NCBI GenBank assembly: GCA_965240325.2 | Contig: OZ251235.1 | Span: 620,001-684,000 of the forward strand | DNA from: Rebecca billardiae RCC1528 | Lineage: Eukaryota; Haptophyta | Length of the DNA stretch: 64,000 nucleotides | Direction of reading: 5' to 3' | Shown: positions 8,197 to 20,000 of the stretch, in pieces | Layout: every line of letters starts with the position of its first letter | Position numbering within the stretch: the stretch's first letter is position 1 | Translations under genes and position numbers: made by a program | The notes under the pieces: generated by a model | What the model was told of the DNA's origin: nothing | The model's database searches: none | The model's input: the letters and a program-made list of their open reading frames with translations, nothing else

Positions 8197-10197
8197 ATGG
8201 GCGCGAAGAAGCGGAAGAGCGGGTACCAGCGGCGCAAGGAGCGCCCGACGGAGAGCCGCGGCATCATCTCGTACAAGTACTACCAACGCGGGGTCGAGCG
8301 TCGGGCCCCCACCTATGGGTCGCGCGCGAGCGCGTCGCTCGCGCGCGCGCTCGCCGCGCTGCTGCGCGCGCGGCGCTGGGCGGAGGCGTCGAGCGTGGTG
8401 CCGGCGCTGCTGCGCGCATTCGGCCGCGTGCACTCGTCCGTCTATGTCCTCGCGTTCGAAGTGCTGCGGCACGAGCGCGCCACGTGGCGGCAGGCCATGC
8501 TCTTCGCCCGGAGGCTCATCCGCATCTGCCCTGCGCAGGCGGCGCCGCTGCAGATGATGCTCGCGTGCTTCCTGCTCGAGATCGGCCGGCTGGACGACGC
8601 GATGCACGCGGCCGCCCAGCTGCGCGCATTGCGAGACGCCGGCGACCTCGCCGCACCCGCGCACGCCCTGCAGGCCGCCATTGCCTTCCAGCTCGCGCGC
8701 GCCGCGCTCGTGGGCGGCGCGCGCTCCGCCTCGGCCAGCGGTGCGGCCGCTCGCAGCGACGGCACGCGGGGCGCGATGGTGCCCGGCTCGCCTTCGTCGC
8801 GCCGCGACGCACCGGGCGGCGCGCGCGACGCCGCTCGGCACGACCCCGCAGCCCACGCCGACGTGCTCCAGTGGGACCTGCCCACCGCGCCGAGCGCGCC
8901 CGCGGCGGAGCGCGCGCTGTTGGAGGCGGGCGTGTGCGCCGCTGCCGCGGCCAAGGACGGCGCGCGCGCATCGGGGCTGGTGCTGTGCGCTGCGCAGCTG
9001 CGCGCACGCGCGCACGGCCGCCCCGAGCACGCGCGCCAGCTCGTGCGCGAGCACGCGCACGCCCACCCGGACGACCTCGGCGCGTGGCACGCGTACCTTT
9101 GGCTGGCCGAGCGCGGGGAGCAGGTCGGCGTGGGCGCGGTCGCGGCGCGCGCGGGCGCAGGCGCAGGTGGCGCTCAGGCGCTTGCTGTGCACCGCGCATC
9201 GGCCGCCGCCGAGGACACGGAGGTGCGCGCGCACCTCCTCGACGCGGCGCGCGGCGTGCTGCGCCTCGACGCCGCGTGCGCGCGCGCGCACGCGGCGCTG
9301 CATCGGGCCGCCGGATTGGGAGCCGCCGCCGAGGGAGCGGCGGTGTCCGCCGCTCGGCCGCGCGACAGCGCCGACCAGGGCGGCACTGGTGGCGCACCCA
9401 CGTCCGCGCCGCCGCCCCTGCCCTCGCTCTCAGTGCCCACCGCCGAGCTGCTTGAGACCGCGGCGCAGTGGGTGGAGGGCCACGGGCAGAGTCTGGCCGC
9501 GTGGGAGCGGCTGGCCGAGCTGCTGCGGCTGCAGCTCACGCGCAAGCGCGCCGCTGCGAGGGCGGAGCCGAGCAAGGCGGGCGGCGTGGGCGCGCGCGCA
9601 CTCGTGCCCTCGCCATCCGCGCCGGCCTCTGCGGCCGCCGCCTCGCCGTCGGCCGCCGATACGCTCCGCGCGCTGCTGCCGCTCGAGCTGAGTGGCCCGG
9701 CGTGGGCGGACCGGCGGCGCTGGTGGGCGCGCACGTACTTCCGCTGCGACCGCGTGCTCGCGCTCGCCGCCCAGCCGACGCCGGGCGAGGCGCACGATCT
9801 CGGGCCCACGCTTGGCGTGCGCGCGTTCTGCGCCCTGTGCATGTTTGGCCCGGAGTGCCAGCTGCTCCAGTCGCTGCTGTTCGTGCGCTCGACGGCCGTG
9901 ATGGCGTGCCGGCTGGAGGTGGAGCGGCTGAGCCGCGAGCTCGGCACGAACGTGCGCGCGCTTGAGGACCGCGCGCTCGCGGCGCGGCTGGCGACCAGCC
10001 TCGCCCTGCGCCGCGCGGAGGCGGTGGGCGCGCTGCGCGAGCTGCGCTGGCGCGATCTCGTCGAGCGCGTGCGCGCCGTGCACGCGCGTGTCGCGGCCGA
10101 GATGTGTGACCCTCATTCGGTCGCGCGGCAGCAGGCGATGTCCGAGGTCCTCCGCTGGCGCGAGTCTCGTGCAGCGGAGCCTGCGGCTACTGCGTAG
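8197..10197 (+). CDS. helical-repeat protein, possible TAF1A (Pol I SL1 subunit) homologue
   Basis: 666 aa, no intron needed. The N-terminus is very basic (GAKKRKSGYQRRKERP), like a nuclear localisation signal. Alanine-rich amphipathic helices resembling TPR-like pairs follow. The early segment LARALAALLRARRWAEASSVVPALLRAF resembles the first repeat of TAF1A-type proteins. The late segment PAWADRRRWWARTYF (near residue 505) matches the W..R..WW...F signature I associate with TAF1A. TAF1A is part of the TBP-containing SL1/TIF-IB factor for rRNA transcription. The rest is low-complexity Ala/Arg/Ser insertion typical of GC-rich algal genes. Identification rests on two short motifs and overall helix content. 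The alternative is an unrelated TPR protein. Confidence 0.65.
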   Translation: MGAKKRKSGYQRRKERPTESRGIISYKYYQRGVERRAPTYGSRASASLARALAALLRARRWAEASSVVPALLRAFGRVHSSVYVLAFEVLRHERATWRQAMLFARRLIRICPAQAAPLQMMLACFLLEIGRLDDAMHAAAQLRALRDAGDLAAPAHALQAAIAFQLARAALVGGARSASASGAAARSDGTRGAMVPGSPSSRRDAPGGARDAARHDPAAHADVLQWDLPTAPSAPAAERALLEAGVCAAAAAKDGARASGLVLCAAQLRARAHGRPEHARQLVREHAHAHPDDLGAWHAYLWLAERGEQVGVGAVAARAGAGAGGAQALAVHRASAAAEDTEVRAHLLDAARGVLRLDAACARAHAALHRAAGLGAAAEGAAVSAARPRDSADQGGTGGAPTSAPPPLPSLSVPTAELLETAAQWVEGHGQSLAAWERLAELLRLQLTRKRAAARAEPSKAGGVGARALVPSPSAPASAAAASPSAADTLRALLPLELSGPAWADRRRWWARTYFRCDRVLALAAQPTPGEAHDLGPTLGVRAFCALCMFGPECQLLQSLLFVRSTAVMACRLEVERLSRELGTNVRALEDRALAARLATSLALRRAEAVGALRELRWRDLVERVRAVHARVAAEMCDPHSVARQQAMSEVLRWRESRAAEPAATA

Positions 10198-10555
10198 TAC
10201 GGAGTGGCACGCGCGTTGCCGAGCCGTGGCCGACCGTGTGGCGTGTGGGCTGTGGCGTGTCCGCGACAGACGCAGTGACGACGAATTCAAGAACTCACCT
10301 CTCGTAGGCTGCGCATGCGGTCAACAGCCGTCATATCGTGCACCGCCCGCCCGGGCGCCCACCGCGCCGCGGCGGGCCACCAGCGGCAGTGCCGGCCGTG
10401 CCAGACGGACGCGGACGCGGGACGGTCGGCGGCGGCACCGCGTCCGCGCGCGCGCGGCAGGCCGCAGGCGCATCAGTGTCCTCAGTCTGCTGGGTACTCA
10501 TTTATAATAATCAGCCAACTACTTACTATACTAATATAATATATATATATTATAA

Positions 10556-10597
<42 letters not shown>

Positions 10598-10881
10598 AAC
10601 TATTTGACTCATCCCCGGGCTGATTCATCCGTAATATCCTATGGTGTCCACGGGGGCGGCGCGGACCGTGCGCCGGCCCCGGCTCACTCGGCACTGCGCG
10701 GCCGTGCCGCCGGGCCCGGCGAGTCCGCGGGCGCCGCGGCCCGCGCGCGCGCCGCGGACTAACCGAGTACGGTCCGCGACCCGGCCTGGCCGGCGCGGCG
10801 GACCGCGCCGTCGACGAGCTGAGCTCTCAGCCTGGCCTGGAGTCACAGGGCACAGTGTGCCCGTTACGGCGCATACGCTTG
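10198..10881. other. convergent intergenic spacer with AT microsatellite
   Basis: Mostly GC-rich, no supported gene. It carries an AT-only block at about 10501-10600, including an uninterrupted (TA)16 run at 10561-10593. Confidence 0.6.
10561..10593. repeat. (TA)n microsatellite
   Basis: Sixteen TA dinucleotides plus one T, preceded by further TA/TAA-rich sequence from about 10530. It is self-complementary and able to extrude as a hairpin. It lies between convergent genes. Confidence 0.9.
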
Positions 10882-11307
10882 TCAGCTCCTAACGGATGAC
10901 GAGCGCGGCGAATCTGGCGAGCACACCTCTGCTCGTGTGCGCTCTCCTCTCGATTCGTCGTCGGAGAACTCAGTGACAGTTGTGCTGTTGCAAGGTCGAT
11001 CGTGCTTCTGCTGTGGTTGTCGCTTGGGCGATGGCTGCTCATCGTAGGCGTCCGGCGAAAAGTAGCGTATGCGGCCGTCGTCGGGACGACTCGATCCGGG
11101 GCGTGCTCGCTTCTTGCCCGCCGTCGCCTTCTCGCCGCTGAGCAGGGCGCTGCTCGTGTCGATCACGCCAAGGATCTCGTCGCACGCGCAGAGTGACTCG
11201 CTCAGTAAGCGGCAGGCCAGCTTGTACTCCAATGTGCTCTCTGGCTTTCTGCCGAGGCTCAGCGTCGCCTCCGCGACGTGGCTGTCCAGGGTGTCTGGGA
11301 GGTGCAT
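10882..11307 (-). CDS. small hypothetical protein, probably nuclear
   Basis: 141 aa from the ATG at 11307. Third codon positions are mostly G or C, as in the neighbouring genes. The first 60 residues (HLPDTLDSHVAEATLSLGRK...KLACRLLSESLCACDEILGVIDTSSALLS) look like a compact helical domain. The remainder is charged and Ser-rich, with a basic patch (GKKRARP) that could be a nuclear localisation signal and an acidic stretch (FSDDES). The family was not recognised. The frame stays open upstream of the ATG, so a further exon is possible. Confidence 0.45.
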   Translation of the reverse strand: MHLPDTLDSHVAEATLSLGRKPESTLEYKLACRLLSESLCACDEILGVIDTSSALLSGEKATAGKKRARPGSSRPDDGRIRYFSPDAYDEQPSPKRQPQQKHDRPCNSTTVTEFSDDESRGERTRAEVCSPDSPRSSSVRS

Positions 11308-12803
11308 GGCGCCGGTTGCCGGCGGCGCGGCGGTGTCGTTCGTGAGTAAAAGCGGATGATCTGATGTGCAGTGGAGGGTGTGTTCGCGGTGAAGAAGGTC
11401 AGGGTCGCTCGGGCAAGTAGGACTTGGTTACCTGCATGAGCGAACCTTATTTTTTGCACGACCAAGTTGGCTTTGGCTCGTGTTCTCCGCTCCATTTACG
11501 GTTGAGGAAGGGCCGCCTGATTACGAGAGGAAGGTTCCCTGGCCGTTCGCCACAGCGCCGATGGGTGATGAATAGGGTATATTGTCTTCATTAAAGTTTG
11601 TCGACGCTTCCAGGGCTCATATTCTCCGCCATCTGATTACAATGTGGGAACGCACGCCGTAGTAATAGTACGCGTGTGTGAGAGCTATCATCATATCAGG
11701 ATTCCTGCCTATGTAAGTTGCATATCATGTTTACCGAATCAATCTCGTGGATCTAACCCAGTGAAACGTTGTTTTTGACCGCCTTGATGAGTCCCCATAT
11801 TCAATATGGGGGTATCCCTCTCAATTGTGTGAGTGTGGTTACCACGTTCGATTACGGCGGCCTCTAATTAAACGTCGGAAATCCGAGGAAAATGCCGATC
11901 GGAAACCGGAGTATTCAGTATTATGCTGATGTTGAGCGCCACGGAAGCTCTGGTCGTGAAATAATAATATTTTGCACGGCGGGAGCCTTCTCACGAATGC
12001 ACATCAGCGGTGAGAATCGGAAATCAGCGCAAAATACCCCCACCGCGGATCTACCCAGTCGATTTTTATGCGCGCCAAGAATTCTGATATCTGAGATCGA
12101 TGACAATGACGATGCCGACGACGACGACGTGCCACGCATGAGACTTCGCATCGGCTATGCTGGTTGCGTGCTCTCCGCACTGAGCGGCCGCTCACCGCGA
12201 GAGCCTCCCGCCCACCCGTCGTCCCTGGTCGCGCGGCAGCCGCGGACGGCCGCCCCGCCAAGTGCCAGCGCTTCGCATTGGCACTCCGAAGGCGCCCGTC
12301 TGCTCCGGCCAGCCCGCGGTCACACGGAAAGCGCGCACTTCTCTCATTTCTCAGCCTGTGGTGTGCACCTCTTTTGTGAGCCTTGCGCACCGAGTCAGGA
12401 GCTGGCAATGGGTTGATGGGGCGAGCCGTCTGGGGCGCACTCAGCAGTCAGTGCCCAATGCCAATGCTTCGGGTCGCGATTGCGGCCCGGGCCGCTCCGC
12501 GAACTACTGCCGAGCGGCAAGCGCCCAGCCGCCCGCATGCCCGCACAGCAGGGGAGTGGCGTTGCGCTGCGCTCACTTGCTCAGAGACGTTGGCCGTTGC
12601 TGATGATCGAGTGGTCGCCCTCCCTCGATTCGGCGCTGCATCCACTCGGCGGGAACCTACCGCCTTGCTCGGAGAGGTCCCTCGCGCCACCACCACAACT
12701 TCCGGACCTATTTCGTCATCCCGGATGCCCGGACCACGGTTCAAAGGGGTCCCAGCTCCGGCCGAGCTTTGGCGGAAGGACGTCGCCCGCCCGATTGGCC
12801 GCG
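11308..12803. other. intergenic region with low-GC island
   Basis: No convincing gene. From about 11350 to 12150 the base composition drops sharply compared with either side. The sequence contains scattered AT-rich tracts and a 9-bp hairpin with a 1-nt loop at 11793-11811. The last 600 bp are GC-rich and probably hold the promoter and 5' leader of the thaumatin-like gene. Confidence 0.5.
11793..11811. repeat. hairpin CCCCATATT / AATATGGGG
   Basis: A perfect 9-bp inverted repeat around a single central base, inside the low-GC island. It could be a protein-binding palindrome or an element end; no function can be assigned. Confidence 0.7.
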
Positions 12804-14195
12804 ATGCACGCCGAGAGCGGCGAGGCCGCGACGTATGAGCCCCTCGTCGAGGGAAATGCGCCCAAGCGCCGTGGTCCGCCGCGCTGGTGCATCATCACCG
12901 GCGTGGTCCTCGTGGTGCTCCTCGCGGCGGGGGGCGCGGCCGTGTACTTGGCCGCGGCCGGGCGGCACAGCGCGGCCGCGAGCTCGCCGCCGCTTCCTGT
13001 CTTCCCACCGCCGCCGCCGCCGCTGCCCGAGTGCCACTTCTCGGTGGGCCACCAGCGCCGCACGCGCATAGTCGAGTTCGTCAATGAGTGCAAGGGCGAC
13101 CTGATGGTGAATATCCAGGGCTTCACGTGGCACCAGCCCGCGGACTTCCTCAAGCACGAGCTGCCGGGCGACGGCGGCTTCAAGCTCGCGGAGGGCGAGC
13201 GCATCGAGCACGAGATCTCGGAGCAGCTCTTCTCCGGGCGCATCTGGGCGCGCCCGAACTGCACCTCTCCGTGCAACCCGCTGTCGTGCGGCCCGGCCGG
13301 CACGATGTGGTGCGACACGGGCAACTGTCCGGGCGCCAACGAGACGACGTGCCGCCAGCCGAACGGCGCGTTCGTGGGCGGGCTGCCGCCCGGCCCGCTG
13401 CTCGAGCTCACGCTGTGCGGCGGGCGCGGCGCGAACCCCGCATGCTACGTCGGATCCGACGCGTACAACGCGGATGTGTGCAACGGGATGCCGTTCAACG
13501 ACTTTTACGACGTGTCCAACGTGGACGGGACCTCGCGCGTCTGGGCGTCGCTCGAGGCGCTGCGCGGCCGGCCGCTCACCGGCTCGGGCGCGCCGGATCC
13601 GGCGTACAACTGCGGCTCGCCGAGGATGCCCGGCGCCTTCGACTTCGCCAAGTGCCCCATGCCGCTCCGCATCGCGCGCAACGACACGGACGCCTTCGGC
13701 TTCAGCCCCAACGCGTCGGTGGGCAAGTCGATCGGCTGCCTCTCCGCGTGCAACTTCATGTCGCTCGTGGGGAAGCACTACGTGGCCGACCGATCGGCGG
13801 TCGGCGCGCGGCCGCACAACAAGTCGGAGCCGCTGGTGGGCATGGTGACCGACGACGACATCGCCACGACGTGCTGCGAGTGCGGCCACGGCGTGGACAA
13901 CGGCGTGTGCCCCGCGCCGAAGCCTGACGGCACGTTCCCGCCGCCCAACACCGCGTGCATCGCCGGCTGCTCGCCGTTTGGCGGCTACCCCCACTCGTAC
14001 AAGTCGAGCGAGTGCTCGCTCGCGCGCATGCCCGCCATCCGCGTGCGGCGCAACGTGTCCATCGAGCTCGCCTCCGTGCAGGCGGCCTTCAAGGCGTACG
14101 CGCCCGACGCGTACTCGTGGCAGTTCGACGACTTCAAGAGCACCTTTGTCTGCTCGCAAGCCGATTACCGTGTGTCCTTCTGCCCCGGGAAGTGA
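12804..14195 (+). CDS. membrane-anchored thaumatin-like protein
   Basis: 463 aa from the ATG at 12804. A 29-residue cytosolic tail precedes a transmembrane helix (WCIITGVVLVVLLAAGGAAVYLAAA), so this is a type II protein. A proline-rich hinge (FPPPPPPLPE) follows, then a Cys-rich ectodomain. Thaumatin-family hallmarks appear in order: NECKGDLMVNIQGF, SGRIWARPNC, CDTGNCPG, LELTL, DFYDVSNVDG, CPMPLRI, GCLSAC, a CC pair, and the terminal AYSWQFDD.KSTFVCSQADYRVSFCPG. Family members are mostly secreted plant, fungal and animal beta-sandwich proteins, some with beta-glucan binding. Here the membrane tether and several insertions are atypical. The acidic cleft residues D (DFYDVSNVDG) and DD (FDD) are present. 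Ligand and role are unknown. Confidence 0.85.
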   Translation: MHAESGEAATYEPLVEGNAPKRRGPPRWCIITGVVLVVLLAAGGAAVYLAAAGRHSAAASSPPLPVFPPPPPPLPECHFSVGHQRRTRIVEFVNECKGDLMVNIQGFTWHQPADFLKHELPGDGGFKLAEGERIEHEISEQLFSGRIWARPNCTSPCNPLSCGPAGTMWCDTGNCPGANETTCRQPNGAFVGGLPPGPLLELTLCGGRGANPACYVGSDAYNADVCNGMPFNDFYDVSNVDGTSRVWASLEALRGRPLTGSGAPDPAYNCGSPRMPGAFDFAKCPMPLRIARNDTDAFGFSPNASVGKSIGCLSACNFMSLVGKHYVADRSAVGARPHNKSEPLVGMVTDDDIATTCCECGHGVDNGVCPAPKPDGTFPPPNTACIAGCSPFGGYPHSYKSSECSLARMPAIRVRRNVSIELASVQAAFKAYAPDAYSWQFDDFKSTFVCSQADYRVSFCPGK

Positions 14196-17025
14196 GCGCG
14201 CCCGGCGCGCCGGGGCGGGCGCTGGCGCGGTGTGCGTACGCACGCGTGCGTGCCGCCGGGGCTCCGCGCACTCGAGCGCCGCCCACGGTGCCACCGCTCC
14301 ACATGCTCGGGAACGTGCCTTCCGCATCACGCGTGGCCGTGGGGGGCTGGCGGGTCATGGGCGCTGGCCTCGTCGCCTGCCCACGGCGCACTACGAGCAG
14401 GCGTTCGTAACGAGGCACGCCTCACGGTCGTAACGTGCTGCTGCTGCCAGACATCACGGTCATGCCACCCTCACTGCTCACGATTCGCCGTTCAGACTAC
14501 GGTCCCGCCAGCGGTAGTCGAGACTCTGAGCCCGCTCGGGCCGGCTCGGGTTCACGACCGAGACTGACGGTACTGAGTACTGTGACTGAATCCTGCGCTG
14601 CTGACTACGGTTCAGAATCAGAACCCGGGTCCGGGAGCCGTCACTCGAGTCAGTCGTCGCCTGTCCGCCGGGTCGTCACCGTCACCGCGTGCTCGGACCG
14701 CGCACGGCGCAGGCGGCGCGGCAGGCGGCAGGGCCCGCTGAGGCGCCCGGAGTCCGGGTCCGAATGGTTATGTGGCGGCACCGTCTAACAGTCGGACCGG
14801 GACTGAGCCCGCGACGCCTGCACGCCGCACGGGCTGCACATTCAGCACAATAACTCTTCGGGCAGCTAGTTCGAGACTCTCACTCTGTGACGAAGCCTGT
14901 GTCTGTGTTGAGTCGCGGTCCGGACTCAGACACTCGGCGGTGACTCGGCCTGCGCGGTCCGCCCACCGGACCTTGGCGCACCTGGCCGACCGCGCCGCCG
15001 TCGATGGCACAGAGAGAGACGACTCACTAGACGGAGGAGTCTTCAGTGCATGTCCACTCGATCTTGGCTGCACGGGCCTGCAGCCAGTGTCTGTGACAGA
15101 CGCCATCACAGATCACAGTGATCAGTTGATCACTCTCACTGCAGTTTAAGCTACTCACTAGCCACTGGGGCTCAGGCTCAGCGGCATTCGCTGCGAGTGC
15201 GGCTCGTCAATCGACGCCGCGCCGAGCACGGGGCTCGCCGCTTGGCGCGCGGAAGCCGGCGGAGGCGTCATATACTCATTCGTCAACGCGTGCGGGATGA
15301 TCATGATGTAAGAGATACTGGCCGGATAAGAATTAAGATTCGTCTGGACGAAGGTCGGTCATCGCCGTCATCGACGCCGACGGTGAAAACTGAAATATAA
15401 TCCACCAGCATCCGTCACTCGTCAGTGAATAGTGATACTGTACTCCGTCCTGAGTCCGCGTCGGGCGTCGGTTCAGACCCCTGCCAGGCTGAGAAACGGC
15501 CCGCGGGCACTAACGACTACTGTGACTGACTGTCACTGTACTGTACTACATCCTCATCCTGTCGGCGCGCTGTCGCATCGGCGCCCAGTCGGAGAGTTGA
15601 AGTTCGGACGACGACGTTTTGTGGACGACGGTGGGGCGAGGACGATGGGCACTGGCGCGCCGTGAGCGGCGAGGCGCCGCGGGCCGCAGCCCTCATCCAG
15701 GCCTCGCAGGCGGACGGCTGAACGAATCTTCCGCGACGGCGCTACCATCGGCGACGGCTTCATAGTTCATGGGCGGTGACAGTTGGCGGGCGTCAATCTC
15801 GCCTACCTAGTACCTGACTGTCCTGAGCTGTGTGCGTCTCATATTATTCGTCAACTGTTTCAAGCTCCGCCCGTAGTCTAAGAAGACGCGGCGGCATGTC
15901 AAAGAGTGGCACACGTGAACCGTACCTGCATCAGTCACCGTGCGGGAGGAACTGACCAAGCCGATGGGTGCCTAGCTAAACTGCTAGCTGGATGCCAGAG
16001 TACGCGACGACGCTTAATATTCATGAGACGAGGCCGGTCGAGGGCGTCGGATCAAAGATGTTTTTGAAACGTGGTTCGGGCCCGCCGCAGTGCGGGCTCC
16101 ACGCTGCTGCGCGCTCCGCCCTGCAGCACTCTGGCCGCCTGCACCGCGGGCCATCAGCCTATCAGAACGCGCCCGTGTGGACCGGGGACTTCAGAAAAAT
16201 GCGGTACGTATATATCGTCTATCTATAATATTAGGTCATGGCATGCGGCATGCGAGACTGACGGTATTGGCGCGGCGAGGTGAATGAGTAGGTATGCAGT
16301 GACGATGACAATGGAGTCATGGGATGGATGGAGAGCCGCGTGATGGCCACTGTGACTGGGCGGGCTTGGCATGGCATGGAGATCGATGGTACGGCGGTGA
16401 ATATTGGTACGGAGGCGGTGCACCGGGGTCCTTGGCCACGTGTGGGGTGCCGAGCGCGGCGTCGCTGCTCGCGAGAGCATGAGCGGGTGCCGCGCGCCGT
16501 CGTGGACGCCCGAGCGTGGCAGTGCTCCGGCATGCATGCAGATGGCGTGCAACGAGTGGCCCCTCCGCTGGGGCGGCGAGGTCACAGGAAGGTGCAGATG
16601 GGCGACGAGCGTTGCAGCCGGGAGCTGCGCGCCGTCACGACTCGCCTCTCTCGGCCGGGCTGCTGCGCTCGCGGTCCAAACCCCGCGGCTGCCTGCCGCG
16701 GCCGGCAGCCGGCGGGCGGCGGGCGCCCATCGCCCACCGCCCGACGCGAGGGGCGGCCGCCTGCGCCGTCCACTCGCTCGCACGAGCCGTGCGCGCGGCG
16801 CGGCCCGTCTTTTCCTCTCGCGCGCGTCGCCGGGCGGCGTCGACGCCCCCACGACGCCGCCCGCGCCCCTCGCCTGCTCGGGGCGCGGGCGATGCGCTCC
16901 CGCGTCCGCGTGTGCTCGCCTCGCACTCGCGTGACACGTGTGTACCACACGCGCGCGCGTGTGTGCGTGCGAGTGTGTCACCGGGGTCACTCACTCGCCC
17001 ACGCACACGCGGCACACGCGCGTGC
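14196..17025. other. long convergent intergenic region
   Basis: About 2.8 kb between the thaumatin-like gene and the 3' end of ChlH. From 14400 to 15900 it is rich in short words such as GACT, ACTGAC, CGGAC and CACTGA, with many stops in all frames. From 16250 to 17025 it becomes GC-rich with GTGCGTGC-type alternating tracts, including the ChlH downstream region. No gene, RNA gene or element can be supported. Confidence 0.5.
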
Positions 17026-20000
17026 TTACATCCCCTCGATCTTGTCGTCCACCTCCTGGTAGAGCTGGCGCAGGCGGTCGAGGTTCTCCTCCGAGGTGTC
17101 CCAGTAGCCGCGGCCGTTGGCCTCGAGGAAGGTGGTCACCATGTCGCGGAACGCGTTCGGGTTTGTGTCGAGCAGCCGCTTCTGCATCTCAGGGTCCTTG
17201 ATGAAGACGTCGTTGGCATCCTCGTACACGAAGTTGTCGACCGCGCCTGGGGCCACGGTGGCGGGGGTGGCACGCGGGGGGGCGCGCGCGTGAGCGCGGA
17301 GCGCTGCCGACGCGCAGAGCCGCGCCGCGCCGCGCGAGCGTGCGCGCGGCTGCGCGCGCGCGCGGGTGCGCGCACCGGCGGTGGCGGACCAGCCCATCGT
17401 GTTGCGCAGCCGCTTGGTGATCTCCCGGGTGCCCTCGTAGCCGCTCTTGAGCATGCCCTCGTAGAACTTGGGGTTGAGCAGCTTGGTGCGCGCGTCGAGC
17501 CGGACGGTCTCCGAGAGGGTGCGCACCTGCGCGTTCGCGGTGGTGGTGTCCGCGACGAAGGCCTTGGGCTTCTTGCCATCCTTGCGCAGCGTGGACACGA
17601 CCTTGGTCGGGTCCGAGTCGAAGTAGTGCGACACGTCCGACAGCGAGATCTCCGAGGAGTCGAGGTTCTGGAAGGTCACGTCCACCTTGGAGAGGGAGGA
17701 CTTGAAGACGGCGTCCTGCTGCTCGAGCATCCCCGGCTTGTCCGCGTTGAACGCGAAGCCCTTGCGCGAGAGGTACTGCTCCTGCAGCTGCGACTCGTCC
17801 TCCCACCCGCCGTTCTCGATCGCGAGGCCGACGTTGGCGGAGTAGGAGCCTGAGGGCAGACACGAGGCCGCGCGCGCGAGAGCGAGGGAGGGAGCGCGCG
17901 AGCGCGGGCGGGCGGGCGGGCGGCGAGGGGCGGGTTGCGGCGGAGTGAGGGAGGGCGCGCGGCGGCGGCGCGGCCCCGGCGGCCCAGCTGCACGGCGCGA
18001 GCGCGCGCGGCCGCGCGCCCGCGGCCGCGCGCGCGGCGTGTGCTGCGCGCGGTGCGCGGCGAGCGGTGCGCGGCGCGCGCGCGCGCGCACCGGCCGCGTT
18101 GGAGAAGACGCGCGTCGCCGCGTCGCGCAGCGAGACGCCGAGCTCCTCGGCCTGGTCGATGGCGTGCTTGCGCACGAAGTTCATCTCGAGCGGCTCGTCC
18201 GCCTCCGCGGCCATCTTGACCGCGCGGTCGAGCAGGTTCATCTGGTTGATGAACAGGTCGCGGAAGACGCCCGAGCACGTGACGACGACGTCGATGCGCG
18301 GCCGGCCGAGCTCCTCGAGCGGGATCAGCTCGAGCTTGTTCACGCGGCCGATCGCGTCGGGGACGGGCTTCACGCCGACCATCCAGAGCACCTGCGCGAG
18401 GGACTCGCCGTACGTCTTGATGTTGTCCGTGCCCCACAGCACAAACGCGATCGACTCCGGGTACGCGCCGTCGTTGTCCAACGCCTGCCGCTCGAGCAGC
18501 CGGTCGACCACGACCTTTGCGCAGTCGCACGCGGCCGTGGTCGGGATCGCCTGCGGGTCGAGCGCGTGCATGTTCTTGCCCGTCGGCAGCACGCCGGGGT
18601 TGCGGATCGGGTCGCCGCCGGGGCCGGGCAGCGTGTACTTGCCGTCCAGCCCGTTCACCAGCGCGCCGAGCTCGTTGTCGGCGACCACCTGCTTGAGGCA
18701 GAACTCGAGGTACCGCACGAGCGGCTCGAGGTCGGCCTCGGAGCACGCGCCAAAGCCGTTGGCGCTCAGCGCCTCGAGCCACGGCGCCTTGGACATGCCG
18801 AGGGCGCGGCCGAGGTTGGCGAAGACGGACTGAACGGACTCGACGCGGCCGTCCTCGTTGGCCGACTGCTCCACGAGCGCGCGCACCGACGCGCGCGTCG
18901 CCTCGACGATCTGGTTGCGCAGCGCGGCGTCCTCGAGCACGCCCGCGTCCGAGTTGCGGTAGACCTCGTCAATGTCGCGCCCGACCGACGTCGCGATGAT
19001 GCGCGGCAGCGACTTGGTGCCCTCCTCGGGCCGGTCGATCGAGGCGATGTTCACGAGCGTCGCGATCGCCTCCTCCGCCGTCGGCGGCACGCCCACCGTG
19101 TGCAGCCCGCACGGCAGCAGCCGCGACTCGATCTCCATCAGCCGCGCGTACACCTTGCCCACGACCGTGTCGCGCTCGTCGAGCGAGAGCGCCGACATGT
19201 CCGCCTCCTCCGACGGGAGGTCGGTGATGTCCTTGTCGAGGTTGCACGTGCGCGCGGACGCGACGATCGAGCCGACAATGTTGGGGCCGCGCCCCGTGTC
19301 GCGCAGCCCCTGGTACGACGAGACCAGCTCGCCCAGCTCCTTGAGCCCCTTGTACAGGCCCGCGTTCTCGGCGGGCGGCGTGAGGTAGGAGATGGTGTTG
19401 GCGTACGAGCGCCGCTTGGCGATCGTCGCCTCGGACGGGTTGTTCGCGGCGTAGTAGTAGAGGTTGGGGATGCTGTGGATGAGGCGGTCGGGGTAGCACT
19501 CGCCCGACATGCCCACCTGCTTGCCCGGCATGAACTCGAGCGAGCCGTGCGTGCCGAAGTGCAGCACCGCGTCCGCGCCGAAGACCTTCTCGACGTACGA
19601 GTAGTACGCGGCGAAGCCGTGGTGCGGCGACGCCGACTTCGAGAAGAGCAGCCGCATCGGGTCGCCCTCGTAGCCAAACGACGGCTGCACGCCGATGAAC
19701 ACGTTCCCGTACGTCTTGCCGTACACGAGCAGGTTGGCGCCGTCCGAGTTGAGCTGCCCCGGCGGCGGGCCCCAGCTCTCCTCGAGGTCCTGCGCGTACG
19801 GCGTCAGCTTCTTGTACTCGTCCACCGACATGCGGTACTCGACGTTGAGCTCGGGCGAGGTGACGCGCGCCTCCTTGTCGTGCAGCACCGAGTCGATCAG
19901 CGCCTCGACCGAGTCGGGCAGTTCGCCCACGTCGTAGCCCTCCTTCTGCAGCCCCTGCAGCACCGACCAGATCGAGCCGAACACGTCGAGGTACGCCGCC

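Noticed and set aside
16319-17853. Plus-strand frames before and over the chlH 3' end
   Set aside because: No conserved content; partly antisense of chlH exons and introns.
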